Source: Dictyobacter vulcani
GTDB lineage: Bacteria > Chloroflexota > Ktedonobacteria > Ktedonobacterales > Ktedonobacteraceae
Direction of reading: 5' to 3'
Length of the DNA stretch: 64,000 nt
Assembly (NCBI RefSeq): GCF_008974265.1
Contig: NZ_BKZW01000001.1
Span: 1,612,001-1,676,000, forward strand
In this document: positions 10,101 through 17,728 of the stretch, in pieces
Numbering within the stretch: the first letter of the stretch is position 1
Layout: every line of letters starts with the position of its first letter
Translations under genes and position numbers: made by a program
The notes under the pieces: generated by a model
What the model was told of the DNA's origin: nothing
The model's database searches: none
Seen by the model: only the letters and a program-made list of their open reading frames with translations

Positions 10101-10637
10101 TGTGTTTGGTAGAGGAGTGCTATCTCGACGAATATCGGCAGAAATATCGCGTAATGGAGCCAGCCGAGATGCGCGCGGCCCACGTCCTCCATTCTGAGCA
10201 GTCTCACTTTCATCCGCTTCAGCCATCATACGAGCAGCATCATTCAGTAATTGCAAAGACTGAATTGATGAATCTGCATATTTAACTGCATATTTAACTG
10301 CATCTTGCGCATCTTGCTCATCGAAGCTTTCTTGGAAGAGATCTTCAGCATCAGGATTCAGGGTTTCCATGGGAACGGTTGCATGAAATGCCTGGGGCTG
10401 AGCGTCCTTTACCTTATCCGCTGAAGGCAAAAATAAATCACGCTGCATAAAACGGGCGTCTTCACCCTTCTGATTGACCGCCTTCAACTTCTCAGTAGGA
10501 ACAAACTCTACATCAGACGGAGCATCCACCCCATCCGCCTCGCCTCGCTGACCTGACTGTTGTAGTTGAGCACGGCATTGATCACATAACATTGCCGAAG
10601 CACTACAAGGCCGGTTACAACGTAAACATTGATTCAT
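7119..10637 (-). CDS. Zinc-ribbon membrane protein with about six BACON-like repeats
   Basis: The largest (1172 residues) of three related proteins in this region. CLRCNRPC and CDQC at residues 4-21 form a zinc ribbon; an acidic cytoplasmic region follows to about 255; one membrane span lies near 257-280 (IFIGVCLLTIVALV). Outside, about six repeats carry the LxVSPxxLxF ... WLxxTPxxGxL ... GTYxGxxTI pattern of BACON-like modules. The last 100 residues form a different beta domain with PGAQVSLYDGSGNLIASKTAD, resembling carboxypeptidase-regulatory/CNA-B type folds. Ser/Thr/Pro tail at the C-terminus. Function inferred only as surface exposed binding or scaffolding. Confidence 0.8.
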   Translation of the reverse strand: MNQCLRCNRPCSASAMLCDQCRAQLQQSGQRGEADGVDAPSDVEFVPTEKLKAVNQKGEDARFMQRDLFLPSADKVKDAQPQAFHATVPMETLNPDAEDLFQESFDEQDAQDAVKYAVKYADSSIQSLQLLNDAARMMAEADESETAQNGGRGPRASRLAPLRDISADIRRDSTPLPNTAFSTEFGTRDVLKEEEPLPDLWPWLHMVEIDEDKDDWVDRTDPLLARTLPTGSKLQRLLTGRGLRRIFQEARHSSRHRWRLIFIGVCLLTIVALVTDAAVATFAGHADLPFASGLPPTITLSTRIADQGEQVTLHLKDFSPMAGVVLSHDIQEPLSMLNEKGIVHVDAQGSKDVVVVIDNNLESGSHTITAEDMTTRYTASAMLMIGNDPSRPAHLQLETLNVDFGASLEGANSLKTLTLSNGGGGIISWAASSSDAWLMLTPNHGMFSDHQTIQIAVDRNKLKAGDYDGKITFSSNVSAPQDVAVHMKVLPLPANVGAVLSVSPALISFTAIDGMGDPASQSLTISNPGKKPLNWAIKGQSPLAQTNTGAYTYNLVNMASQWLKPDVTSGQVAPGGMGSVKINVHSFNLLPGTYNQVLTFTAGNGALNSPQTVGVSLTVQPRCGLALNTGSLLFTAVAGQTSSSSQVINLFGNASCSSGASWQATSSVHWLTMAPSSGSLQDAATGSITATVNAAGLQPGTYNGTITITLGQNTQTVLAQLLVQAPPSPSAPILGASPLNLNFSMTKGQPNPPAQSITIANTGHSGLTWTVVPKPLSSWLTVIQSKSVLAAGDTGNVLVNVDASGLTPGIYSGQIALSGVDSNGNPAGGSPQTVGVTFTVYAPCTLVSPSATSLVFNTTQGAPDPVAQQFTFSASGNCSWPLTVNLAHSSSANWLKYTGSDNATNSYTLTTSGQSVSIMVSPSNAGLAGGSYHDVINISATDNTGQSVPGSPQSLGIDMGVQQPCTLQATSAGLNFSVTQGQGTGGQSIPLSLSGTCILPVGWTATADSSWIQIASPSGSDNGQGSTLGVSVDASGLGIGTYNGIITISPAGNNGAPVDGKPQIPVILTVTGATVNVTINSCAVVDCTVPVVLPGAQVSLYDGSGNLIASKTADANGVAVFNNIPIGTYKITANGTDVGQVSYSGDGSISVTGTVVTTSINVFAGSSATPTP

Positions 10638-11161
10638 TCTTTAAGCTCTTCTTGAAAAAATAAGGACCATAACTATACATGCCAATTATTTATTGTCTCG
10701 GGTATAGATACAAAGCCTGCTGGCAACCACAACTCTCCACTTTCTTTGATCAAAACATGGCACAATCGTAGTCAACTTCCATTGATTAAACGATGTCCTT
10801 GCATGTTGGTCACACAAAGTGAAAAATTAGGTATTTTGATCTATATCTTCCAGATGTCGTTAACCAGTTGCTTCCAATGCACAAAAAGCACTTCAGGTAA
10901 AATAGCGGTAATGCAAAGCTGTACAATAAAGAAAGTTATATTTTACAAACATACACACTATAAAATGTTTTCAATGCTAGTTGCAACTATACAAGCTCAA
11001 AATTATTTTTATGTAGCCATAAATACCTAAATAAATTATTGACTGATATAAATATAGACATAGAAGATGGATAACTATTCTATACAATAATGAAAAAAGG
11101 ATCCATGTCGAAAGCATGACCTGCCTTCGACATGGATCCCCTCTACATATCAAAGCTGGAG
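10638..11161. other. AT-rich intergenic region upstream of the large BACON-like gene
   Basis: No coding region or RNA is recognisable in about 460 bases. The right end carries the pheT terminator at 11092-11139. The promoter of the 1172-residue gene must lie at the left end but no convincing -35/-10 pair is assigned. Confidence 0.6.
11092..11139 (-). terminator. Rho-independent terminator of pheST
   Basis: A 14-bp perfect stem (GGATCCATGTCGAA) with a 13-base loop, followed on the reverse strand by six T residues, directly after the pheT stop. Confidence 0.85.
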
Positions 11162-13696
11162 CTAGCGCAATACCGCTCCAAAATCCTCATTGAGGAGGCG
11201 AATGATACGCTCCTGGAGTTCATTAGCCTCGGTATCTTTTAGAGTACGATCCTGGGCCTGATAAACCAGGGTATAGGTCAAATTCTTTTTACCGGCAGGA
11301 ATGGGATCGCCAGTATAGACATCGAACAAGGCAATCGAGTGCAATAACTTACCAGCATGGCGCACGATAGTATCCTGAATATCCTGAGCGGCAATACGCT
11401 GATCAACAACCAGGGCCAGATCACGCGTCAATTCTTGATGCCGTGAAATAGGCTGATAGTTAATCTGTTGCGGTACGGCTGCATAGAGATGCTCCAGATC
11501 TAATTCGCACAGATAGGCACGATGAGGCAGATCATAGCGCTGCTGAACCAGAGGGTGTACTTCACCCAGAACTCCAATCGGACTGAAAGCCTCGTCGCCG
11601 CTCTCGTTCTCATAGGCCAGTTCCAACAAGGCGCAACGGCCTGGATGGAAGGTTGGATGTTGCGTAGGCGTGAAACGGTAACGGCGTATCTTTAAACCTG
11701 AGAGCAGGGCTTCTACTACGCCTTTAAGATCATAGAAATCAGCCGGACGGGCCAGTTCTGGCAGCCAGGTATTTTCTGCCGGACCACACAAAGCAAACGC
11801 AGCCGTACGACGCTCATCCGGTAACTGAGATTTCGTTTCCGCCGGCAGATAGCGACGTCCCACTTCGAAGAAGCGCAAACCGGATTTGTTATGCTTGCTG
11901 TTTTCCTGAATAATCTCCAGCAAATTACTCATCAAAGTGAGGCGCAATACTTCTTGATCCGCAGTGAGCGGATTGACAAGCGCCACGGCTGGCAGTGTAT
12001 GCGGATCAAAACTGGTCGTGGCTGTCGATGTGTTGGATGCCTGAATACGAGCCTCTTCCTGGGCCGCCGAGCGATTCGGTGCGCGCAAGAGAACACTCGC
12101 AGAGGCCAGATCAGTCTGCGCCAGCAATTTCACCATCCGCGTCCGGCTGATCAGGGTATAGGTCACAATTTCATTCAAACCCGCACCAATCAAGAGGTTA
12201 CGAATCTGTTGCTCACGCTCAAACCAGCGGTCGATGGTCTGCTCTGGCAGCGGACCGTCAGGAATAGTGCTGGGAATATGTTCGTAGCCGATCAGGCGAA
12301 TAACCTCTTCAACCAGATCCGCTTCCTGCGTCACATCGGTACGGTACGTTGGAACCGTAACCTGCATCCTTTTCCCGTCTTCAGCCGCAGCCACAGTGAA
12401 ATTCAGGGCATTTAATGCATCGCTGGCTTCACTCTGAGTCACTTTCATCGAGGTTAGCCATTCGACATCATCCGTCGAGAAATCCAGCACGCGCGGCTGA
12501 ACCGGGTTGGGATAATGATCCACGACACCAGGATGCGCCAAGCCACCAGCCAGTTCTGTCAACAACTGTACGGCACGATTGGTACCAGCCAGCGCCAACT
12601 CTGGATCCAGGCCCTTCTCGAAATGACTGGAAGCATCGGTACGCAAGCCCAGCGTGGACGAGGTACGTCGCACACTACCGCCCTTGAAGTTTGCCGATTC
12701 CAGCAGGACCGTGGTGGTCTTGTCGCTCACCTCACTACGGGCTCCTCCCATCACGCCAGCAATAGCGGTCGGGCCGGTTGGATCAGCAATCACCAGCATC
12801 TCTGGCGTCAGTTTACGCTTCACATCATCCAGCGTTTTCATCTCTTCGCCAGCATGGGCGCGACGCACAATAATATGATGGTCAGGCACCAGATCATAGT
12901 CAAAACTGTGCAATGGTTGACCAAATTCTAACAGAACATAATTGGTGATATCCACCACATTACTGATCGGTCGCAGTCCAGCCGCCAGCAAACGCCGGGC
13001 CATCCAGGCAGGTGAAGGACCAACCTGGATATTGCTCAACACGCGAGCAGTATAGCGTGGACAGAGCTCACTGTCCTCAACGCTAACCTTGACCAGATCG
13101 CTCGCCGGAGTGCCCTGCTCCTGAAAACGAGGTTCAGGAAGACGTAAAGGCTGTTTGGTCAGGGCCGCAACCTCGCGCGCAATACCAATAATCGAAGATA
13201 GATCACCACGATGCGCCTTGATCGAAAAATCCAGGACAATCTCACCCAGCAGATCCATCAGAGGCTGACCTAACTTAGTCTCTGGCTCCAAAATATAGAT
13301 ACCAGAATGATCGTTACCCATGCCTAATTCCCGTGGGGAGCAGAGCATACCCTGTGAAACATAGCCAAATTTGCGCGTCTCACTGATGGTGATATCCCCC
13401 ACCTGGGCACCAGGCAATGCCAGCGGCACTTTATCACCCAGTTGAATATTGGGTGCGCCACAAATGACATTGATCTGACCGCTACCAGTATTGATTTTGG
13501 TGTAATTAAGGTGATCCGATCCCTCAACTTTTTCCAGATGATCAATCTGGGCCGTAATAATCTTGTCGCCCCAGCTTTTACCGATATATTCGATCGCCTC
13601 AACCTCTAAACCGGCCATGGTCAGTGTGTGGGCCAGTTCTTCCGGTGACTGCGTAATCTCAACATACTCTTTGAGCCAGCTCAAAGGAACTCTCAT
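11162..13696 (-). CDS. pheT: Phenylalanine--tRNA ligase beta subunit
   Basis: Charges tRNA-Phe together with PheS as an alpha2-beta2 enzyme in the cytoplasm. The 844-residue length is slightly above the usual 790-820. Domains in order: MRVPLSWLKEYV start, an OB-fold tRNA-binding domain (residues about 40-150), the B3/4 editing domain (about 210-390), B5 (around 410-480), the catalytic-like core, and the C-terminal anticodon-binding domain (SRHQELTRDLALVVD, about 750-840). It lies 52 bases downstream of pheS and ends at a strong terminator, so the pair is one operon under T-box control. Confidence 0.97.
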   Translation of the reverse strand: MRVPLSWLKEYVEITQSPEELAHTLTMAGLEVEAIEYIGKSWGDKIITAQIDHLEKVEGSDHLNYTKINTGSGQINVICGAPNIQLGDKVPLALPGAQVGDITISETRKFGYVSQGMLCSPRELGMGNDHSGIYILEPETKLGQPLMDLLGEIVLDFSIKAHRGDLSSIIGIAREVAALTKQPLRLPEPRFQEQGTPASDLVKVSVEDSELCPRYTARVLSNIQVGPSPAWMARRLLAAGLRPISNVVDITNYVLLEFGQPLHSFDYDLVPDHHIIVRRAHAGEEMKTLDDVKRKLTPEMLVIADPTGPTAIAGVMGGARSEVSDKTTTVLLESANFKGGSVRRTSSTLGLRTDASSHFEKGLDPELALAGTNRAVQLLTELAGGLAHPGVVDHYPNPVQPRVLDFSTDDVEWLTSMKVTQSEASDALNALNFTVAAAEDGKRMQVTVPTYRTDVTQEADLVEEVIRLIGYEHIPSTIPDGPLPEQTIDRWFEREQQIRNLLIGAGLNEIVTYTLISRTRMVKLLAQTDLASASVLLRAPNRSAAQEEARIQASNTSTATTSFDPHTLPAVALVNPLTADQEVLRLTLMSNLLEIIQENSKHNKSGLRFFEVGRRYLPAETKSQLPDERRTAAFALCGPAENTWLPELARPADFYDLKGVVEALLSGLKIRRYRFTPTQHPTFHPGRCALLELAYENESGDEAFSPIGVLGEVHPLVQQRYDLPHRAYLCELDLEHLYAAVPQQINYQPISRHQELTRDLALVVDQRIAAQDIQDTIVRHAGKLLHSIALFDVYTGDPIPAGKKNLTYTLVYQAQDRTLKDTEANELQERIIRLLNEDFGAVLR

Positions 13697-13748
13697 TGCG
13701 TCTTCTCCTTCTTAAAATCGCCGCGTATACTCCACTTCATACAGTCCA

Positions 13749-14795
13749 CTACAACTGGCGTAAGAAGCGCAGATCATTGCCGGAGAAGAGGCGTATCTCT
13801 CCGATGCCATATTTCAACATGGCGATTCGCTCTACACCGACCCCGAAGGCGAAGCCACGATACTTTTTAGGATCATATCCTACATTGCGCAGCACATTGG
13901 GATGCACCATACCGGAACCCAATACCTCAAGCCAGCCGCTATACTTACACGAGCGGCAGCCTTTGCCATCGCACAGACCACAGCTAATATCTACTTCAGC
14001 GCTTGGCTCAGTGAATGGGAAGTAGCTACCACGGAAACGCAAGCGGCGCTCAGGACCGAACAGCTCATGGACAAAGCGCTCCAGACAGCCTTTAAGGTCA
14101 GCCATGGTACATACTTCATCAATCAACAGGCCCTCGATCTGATGGAACATCGCCTCATGCGTCGCATCCACATCCTCATTACGATAGACCTTACCTGGCA
14201 CCACCACACGCACAGGTGGCTGTAACTGCTCCATCGTCCGGATCTGCATCGGAGACGTCTGGGTGCGCAGCAATACCTCTCCTGGCGAGACCCAGAAGGT
14301 ATCCTGCATATCACGTGCGGGATGGTCAGTAGGAATGTTGAGTGCTTGGAAATTATGATAATCGGTCTCAACTTCCAATCCCTGCAGCACGCTGAAGCCC
14401 ATGCGCACAAAGATATCGGTAATCTCTTGAATCGTACGCGACAGCGGATGCATCGTACCAGCCGGCAACATACGCCCCGGTAGTGTCACATCAATGCGCT
14501 CTTGTTCCAGAGCCAACAGCAACTCACGCTGCTTTAACTCTTCACGCTTCTCATTTAAGCGGCGCTCTAACTCCGACTTTACCGCATTAATCTTCTGACC
14601 AACAATAGGCCGCTCTTCCTTGGACAGCTTTGGCATCACAGAAGAAAGACTCTTCAGCTCGCCACGATTGCGTCCCAGGTAACGCGTATCCCAATCCTCT
14701 AGACCTGCAGATGTGTTGATCGGCTCCAGTTCCTCAATCGCTCGCACTCGTAGCGTATCAAGTTGTCCGAGCAACTGTTCGAGTTGTCCAATCAT
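13749..14795 (-). CDS. pheS: Phenylalanine--tRNA ligase alpha subunit
   Basis: Catalytic subunit of PheRS, 348 residues, the usual size. The class II synthetase motifs are visible: motif 1/2 region with HPLSRTIQEITDIFVRMGF, the substrate-loop HPARDMQDTFW, VYRNEDVDATHE, and the C-terminal GCRSCKYSGWLEVLGSGMV and FGVGVERIAMLKYG. The reading frame stays open 54 codons upstream through the T-box leader, but GGGAGG four bases before the ATG at 14795 fixes the start. The terminator stem of the leader ends 19 bases before the ATG. Confidence 0.97.
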   Translation of the reverse strand: MIGQLEQLLGQLDTLRVRAIEELEPINTSAGLEDWDTRYLGRNRGELKSLSSVMPKLSKEERPIVGQKINAVKSELERRLNEKREELKQRELLLALEQERIDVTLPGRMLPAGTMHPLSRTIQEITDIFVRMGFSVLQGLEVETDYHNFQALNIPTDHPARDMQDTFWVSPGEVLLRTQTSPMQIRTMEQLQPPVRVVVPGKVYRNEDVDATHEAMFHQIEGLLIDEVCTMADLKGCLERFVHELFGPERRLRFRGSYFPFTEPSAEVDISCGLCDGKGCRSCKYSGWLEVLGSGMVHPNVLRNVGYDPKKYRGFAFGVGVERIAMLKYGIGEIRLFSGNDLRFLRQL

Positions 14796-14813
14796 ACAAC
14801 CTCCCAAAAAATC

Positions 14814-15162
14814 AAAAAACCGACATTCGTCAACAGGGACGAAGTTGTCGGTATAGCAAGCTCCGTGGTACCACCCGTATTGAATGATGAGGGTAGGCCA
14901 GAATTCAGTCATACACACGCAAAAGCGCGAGATAACGAATGGCGGATAACTCAACATTCCACTCGGTTTGATCCAATAACGGTGACCGGCCGGGGCTATC
15001 TACTATACACCAGGAGTTCAATAGCCAGCTCCGGGGTGAACTTCAGCGAAGCAATACGCAAAAGGGCTTACAGTCGGCGGCCCTCTCTCCCTGAGCGCAT
15101 CTAAACGCTTACTCTCCCCATCATCGCATTTCACTGCAGCAAGCAGCACAATAAATTTTCTT
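14814..15162 (-). promoter_or_regulatory. T-box riboswitch leader of pheST
   Basis: On the reverse strand the conserved T-box CGGGTGGTACCACGGAG lies at 14861-14877, followed by a strong terminator stem (14820-14852, ACCGACAACTTCGTC paired with GACGAATGTCGGT) and a T-rich run at 14808-14819. Upstream are AGGGAGAGAG and other stem I features. A plausible specifier triplet TTC (Phe) is at 15040-15038 in AAGTTCACC. By the known mechanism, uncharged tRNA-Phe would stabilise the antiterminator and turn on pheST. The exact specifier assignment is my inference without folding. Confidence 0.9.
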
Positions 15163-15168
15163 CTTTAA

Positions 15169-15197
15169 AGTATAGCAGATGAACGGGCAAAAGTCTA
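15169..15197 (-). promoter_or_regulatory. Promoter of the pheST T-box leader
   Basis: TAGACT and TATACT separated by 17 bases on the reverse strand, just upstream of the T-box leader. Confidence 0.6.
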
Positions 15198-15221
15198 TCA
15201 AAAAAATTCGTGTAAAAATGC

Positions 15222-15250
15222 TTGACGTGCCTTTTCCTTTCTGCTATACT
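15222..15250 (+). promoter_or_regulatory. Promoter of tRNA-Pro
   Basis: TTGACG (15222-15227) and TATACT (15245-15250) separated by 17 bases, 24 bases before the tRNA gene; a typical housekeeping sigma promoter. Confidence 0.8.
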
Positions 15251-15273
15251 TGTGCCTGTTCCAATAAGAACGG

Positions 15274-15350
15274 CGGGGTGTAGCGCAGCCCGGTAGCGCA
15301 CTACAATGGGGTTGTAGAGGTCGGAGGTTCAAATCCTCTCACCCCGACCA
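15274..15350 (+). tRNA. tRNA-Pro (GGG)
   Basis: A 77-base cloverleaf: acceptor CGGGGTG/CACCCCG, anticodon stem CTACA/TGTAG with loop ATGGGGT giving anticodon GGG, T arm GGTTCAAATCC, discriminator A and encoded CCA. Its 3' 23 bases plus 11 downstream bases are repeated at 15989-16022, which marks it as an integration site. Confidence 0.95.
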
Positions 15351-15361
15351 ATCGATAAGGC
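15328..15361 (+). repeat. Putative attL: tRNA-Pro 3' end direct repeat
   Basis: A 34-base segment beginning TTCAAATCCTCTCACCCCG, from the tRNA-Pro T loop through CCA into the downstream flank; it recurs at 15989-16022 with one mismatch. tRNA 3' ends are classical targets of tyrosine integrases. Confidence 0.75.
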
Positions 15362-15402
15362 TGGAAGTTATTCTATATGCTAACTTTCAGCCTTATTTTA
15401 TT
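15357..15402 (+). terminator. Terminator of tRNA-Pro
   Basis: AAGGCTG-AAGTTA arms with a ten-base loop followed by ATTTTATTTATT. A similar stem with different sequence follows the second repeat copy at 16019-16060. Confidence 0.75.
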
Positions 15403-15514
15403 TATTCGATATCAAAAAAAGCGACGAAGCCCATCAAAGCATTTAGAGACAAACAGGAGCACATAATCAGAGCAGGAAAAAGCCAAACTGTAGATCTATC
15501 ATAGTACCGAACCG

Positions 15515-15523
15515 TGTTATAAT
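15515..15523 (+). promoter_or_regulatory. Extended -10 promoter for hicAB
   Basis: TGTTATAAT is a perfect extended -10 element, 17 bases before the hicA start codon; no good -35 is needed for this type. Confidence 0.55.
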
Positions 15524-15540
15524 AGAGAAAGCATGAAAGT

Positions 15541-15747
15541 ATGCCGCTAAAAGTCAAAAAGCTTAAAGCAGCCCTGGCACGAGCAGGATTTATACAACGA
15601 CCATCAAAGGGAAGCCACACTATGTGGGTACATCCTGCACTGCCTGAACATCCTATCACAATCTCAGGTAAAGACGGAGATGATGCGCAGAAATATCAAA
15701 TCAAAGATGTACGCAACGCCCTCAAAAAGGTAGGTGAAGAGCTATGA
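15541..15747 (+). CDS. hicA: HicA-type mRNA interferase toxin
   Basis: Small double-stranded-RNA-binding-fold toxin expected to cut mRNA. The 68-residue protein starts MPLKVKKLKAALARAGF and has the core GSHTMWVHP with the catalytic His at about residue 26, the hallmark of HicA. It overlaps hicB by four bases (ATGA), the usual translationally coupled arrangement. The pair is bracketed by a duplicated tRNA-Pro end, so it probably travelled in on a small element. Confidence 0.88.
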   Translation: MPLKVKKLKAALARAGFIQRPSKGSHTMWVHPALPEHPITISGKDGDDAQKYQIKDVRNALKKVGEEL

Positions 15748-15953
15748 ATCCTGCACACTATTCACTCCTTATTCAATGGGATGAAGAAGACAAAATCTAT
15801 GTCGTTACGGTGCCTGAACTTCCAGGAGCAAAAACACACGGTAAAACACAGGAAGAAGCTATCAAAAACGCTTATGAAGTGATTGAATTATGGCTAGAAA
15901 CAGCTAAAGCGTTAGGCTGGAATATTCCCAAACCTCAAATTATAGCCGCATAG
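15744..15953 (+). CDS. hicB: HicB-type antitoxin
   Basis: A 69-residue protein with the HicB partial RNase H-like fold: HYSLLIQWDEEDKIYVVTVPELPG, then HGKTQEEAIKNAYEVIELWL. It should neutralise the preceding HicA by direct binding. No C-terminal DNA-binding domain (helix-turn-helix or ribbon-helix-helix) is present, so autoregulation may be weak or absent. GGTGAAGAG precedes the ATG. Confidence 0.88.
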   Translation: MNPAHYSLLIQWDEEDKIYVVTVPELPGAKTHGKTQEEAIKNAYEVIELWLETAKALGWNIPKPQIIAA

Positions 15954-15988
15954 TAAAAACTCAAGAAACTAGTAAAAAAAAGCATAAA

Positions 15989-16022
15989 TTCAAACCCTCT
16001 CACCCCGACCAATCGATAAGGC
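15989..16022 (+). repeat. Putative attR: partial tRNA-Pro copy
   Basis: Repeats the 3' part of tRNA-Pro and its flank (starts TTCAAACCCTCTCACCCCG) with one difference from 15328-15361. No upstream tRNA half exists here, so it is a duplicated fragment, not a gene. Confidence 0.75.
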
Positions 16023-16060
16023 CAGAAGCTTTCATCTACGAGAGCTTCTGGCCTCGTTTT
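16019..16060 (+). terminator. Terminator-like hairpin after the tRNA-Pro fragment
   Basis: AGGCCAGAAGCT paired with AGCTTCTGGCCT, then CGTTTTAT. It is probably the original terminator of tRNA-Pro displaced by the insertion, and also lies beyond hicB. Confidence 0.65.
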
Positions 16061-16240
16061 ATATCGCCTACATAAAAACACAGCAGATCAAAAAACCACG
16101 CATGGAGCAGAACTGGGGGGTATAACAAGGCTTCATGCCCAATCGGGGAATACAAGGCGATAGCACGATTTGAGCACATCAGGATTTTGCCTGTAACAAA
16201 CCTTGCCACGCCTTGTATGTAGTCAAATGCCACGCGGTGG

Positions 16241-17728
16241 TTACGCGGCCCAGACGACGATCTGGTTGCTGCTAGCTGAAGACTCGCTAGTGGCTATAGA
16301 GCGGCCATCGGGTGACCAGGAGGCTGAGAAGATCGTCCGGTTCTGGCTTATATAGAGCCCAACCTGCGCTCCAGTGTCCGCGTCGAGTATGGTTACTTTG
16401 CTGGCTTTTGTCCCGGAGAATGGATTAGCGAAAGGCGAGGTGTACACCGCCAGTTCCTTCCCATCAGGCGACCAGGCGAAGGCCGAAAGCACTTTATAGG
16501 TCTTGAGTAGCTTTTGTGCGTTTACGTCCCAGAGCTCAATAGAGGTAAATGTACTTCGCGCCAGGTTATGGGTACCAGGCTGCCACGCAATGGTCATAGC
16601 CTGGGCATTGCCCAGCACAAAAACAACTTGTTGCGTAGCAACGCTCCAAACCACAATTTTTGAGTCATTCGAGTAGGACACGGCCAGGTACTTCCCATCG
16701 CTGGAAAAGGCCAGCGCGAGCCCGATGGGCGCCGCCTGCGCGCTGAAAGTGGTTTTTACCGCACCGGTCCGCGGATCTAGCAACACAACGTTCCCCGAGG
16801 TGATATTGGATACATCGACCGCTAGAGACGCGCCATCCGGGCTCCAGGCCACGGAATAAAAGCCAAACCCGCCACCAAGCGAGACGGCACTGGAAAGTAG
16901 GGACTGATGCACGCCAGAGACGTTGAAGGCCGTCGGCTCCTGATAATTGATAGTTTTGACAATCGCACCAGTCTGGCTGTCGACAATCACAATGGTCTGC
17001 AGATTGCTCAGCACCAGGTACTTGCCCGTCGGTGACCACAAAACATTACCAAGATCCGCCACGTCTAGAGGAATCGTCATGAGATTCTTTCCACTTGCGG
17101 CGTTCCAAATGTACAGCAGCGTCCTGGCAGTTTTCAGATCTATAGCCGACGTGACCATGCGCATGCCATCTGGCGACCACGCGGCTGAGCCGAAATTGGT
17201 TCCCGCCGGGGATTTTTGCGTATAGAGTATCGTGCCAACGGACACTGGCGTAGGCCTGGGCGCACTGGTCGCAGTCGCCTTTGCTCTGCTAATACCCTGG
17301 CTGCCCTGCTGGCCGCGATTGAGGGTCAGAACCACAGCTAGCGTGCTCACCAGCAGTACGGCTACCAGGACTGCTGCCAGCAAACCGAGGCTGCGAGACA
17401 ACCTTCTGGCCGTGGACTGCTCCGCTGAATGGGAAGATTGCATCTTACGAGTCCTTTCTTGAGAAAAACGTAGTATAGAGGCGGAATCCATCGGGCTCCG
17501 CGCCTGATTAACATCATATTTAGCGAACTGGTGAGCTGCTATCCGCCGCCTGGCGCGCGCAAGGAAAGCTCGGTTTTGCTCGTAATCAGCCTGGTAAACG
17601 GCTTGGAGCCTCTTGACCAGACGCGCCGATGCGTCCTGCCCATCCTCGTTCGCTGGCTGGTGCGAGGAAAACTGCTCAATCTGCTCATCCACGCTCTCAG
17701 GTGTGAAAAAATCGCGATTCTGTGTCAT
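16241..17728 (-). CDS. Membrane-anchored WD40-type beta-propeller protein linked to ECF sigma
   Basis: The 495-residue protein has a hydrophilic N-terminal half (about 110 residues, rich in Arg and Gln), one membrane span near 113-137 (LGLLAAVLVAVLLVSTLAVVL), a Thr/Pro linker and a C-terminal beta-propeller with repeated AWSPDGxxL / VVWSxxTxxxV units typical of WD40 blades. Its ATG overlaps the sigma gene stop (ATGA), so the two are translationally coupled. I infer that it is the anti-sigma or sensor partner, with the propeller outside, but it has no zinc-finger anti-sigma motif. Base composition is more GC-rich than most neighbours. Confidence 0.8.
   Translation of the reverse strand: MTQNRDFFTPESVDEQIEQFSSHQPANEDGQDASARLVKRLQAVYQADYEQNRAFLARARRRIAAHQFAKYDVNQARSPMDSASILRFSQERTRKMQSSHSAEQSTARRLSRSLGLLAAVLVAVLLVSTLAVVLTLNRGQQGSQGISRAKATATSAPRPTPVSVGTILYTQKSPAGTNFGSAAWSPDGMRMVTSAIDLKTARTLLYIWNAASGKNLMTIPLDVADLGNVLWSPTGKYLVLSNLQTIVIVDSQTGAIVKTINYQEPTAFNVSGVHQSLLSSAVSLGGGFGFYSVAWSPDGASLAVDVSNITSGNVVLLDPRTGAVKTTFSAQAAPIGLALAFSSDGKYLAVSYSNDSKIVVWSVATQQVVFVLGNAQAMTIAWQPGTHNLARSTFTSIELWDVNAQKLLKTYKVLSAFAWSPDGKELAVYTSPFANPFSGTKASKVTILDADTGAQVGLYISQNRTIFSASWSPDGRSIATSESSASSNQIVVWAA

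Noticed and set aside
12515..12931. Long rightward open frames opposite pheT
   Set aside because: Shadow frames of a conserved synthetase gene with no family features.
14796..14957. Longer pheS start in the T-box leader
   Set aside because: It is an in-frame opening through regulatory RNA; GGGAGG at the 14795 ATG and the conserved length decide against it.
15989..16022. A second tRNA-Pro gene
   Set aside because: Only the 3' third is present; no acceptor 5' strand, D arm or anticodon arm.
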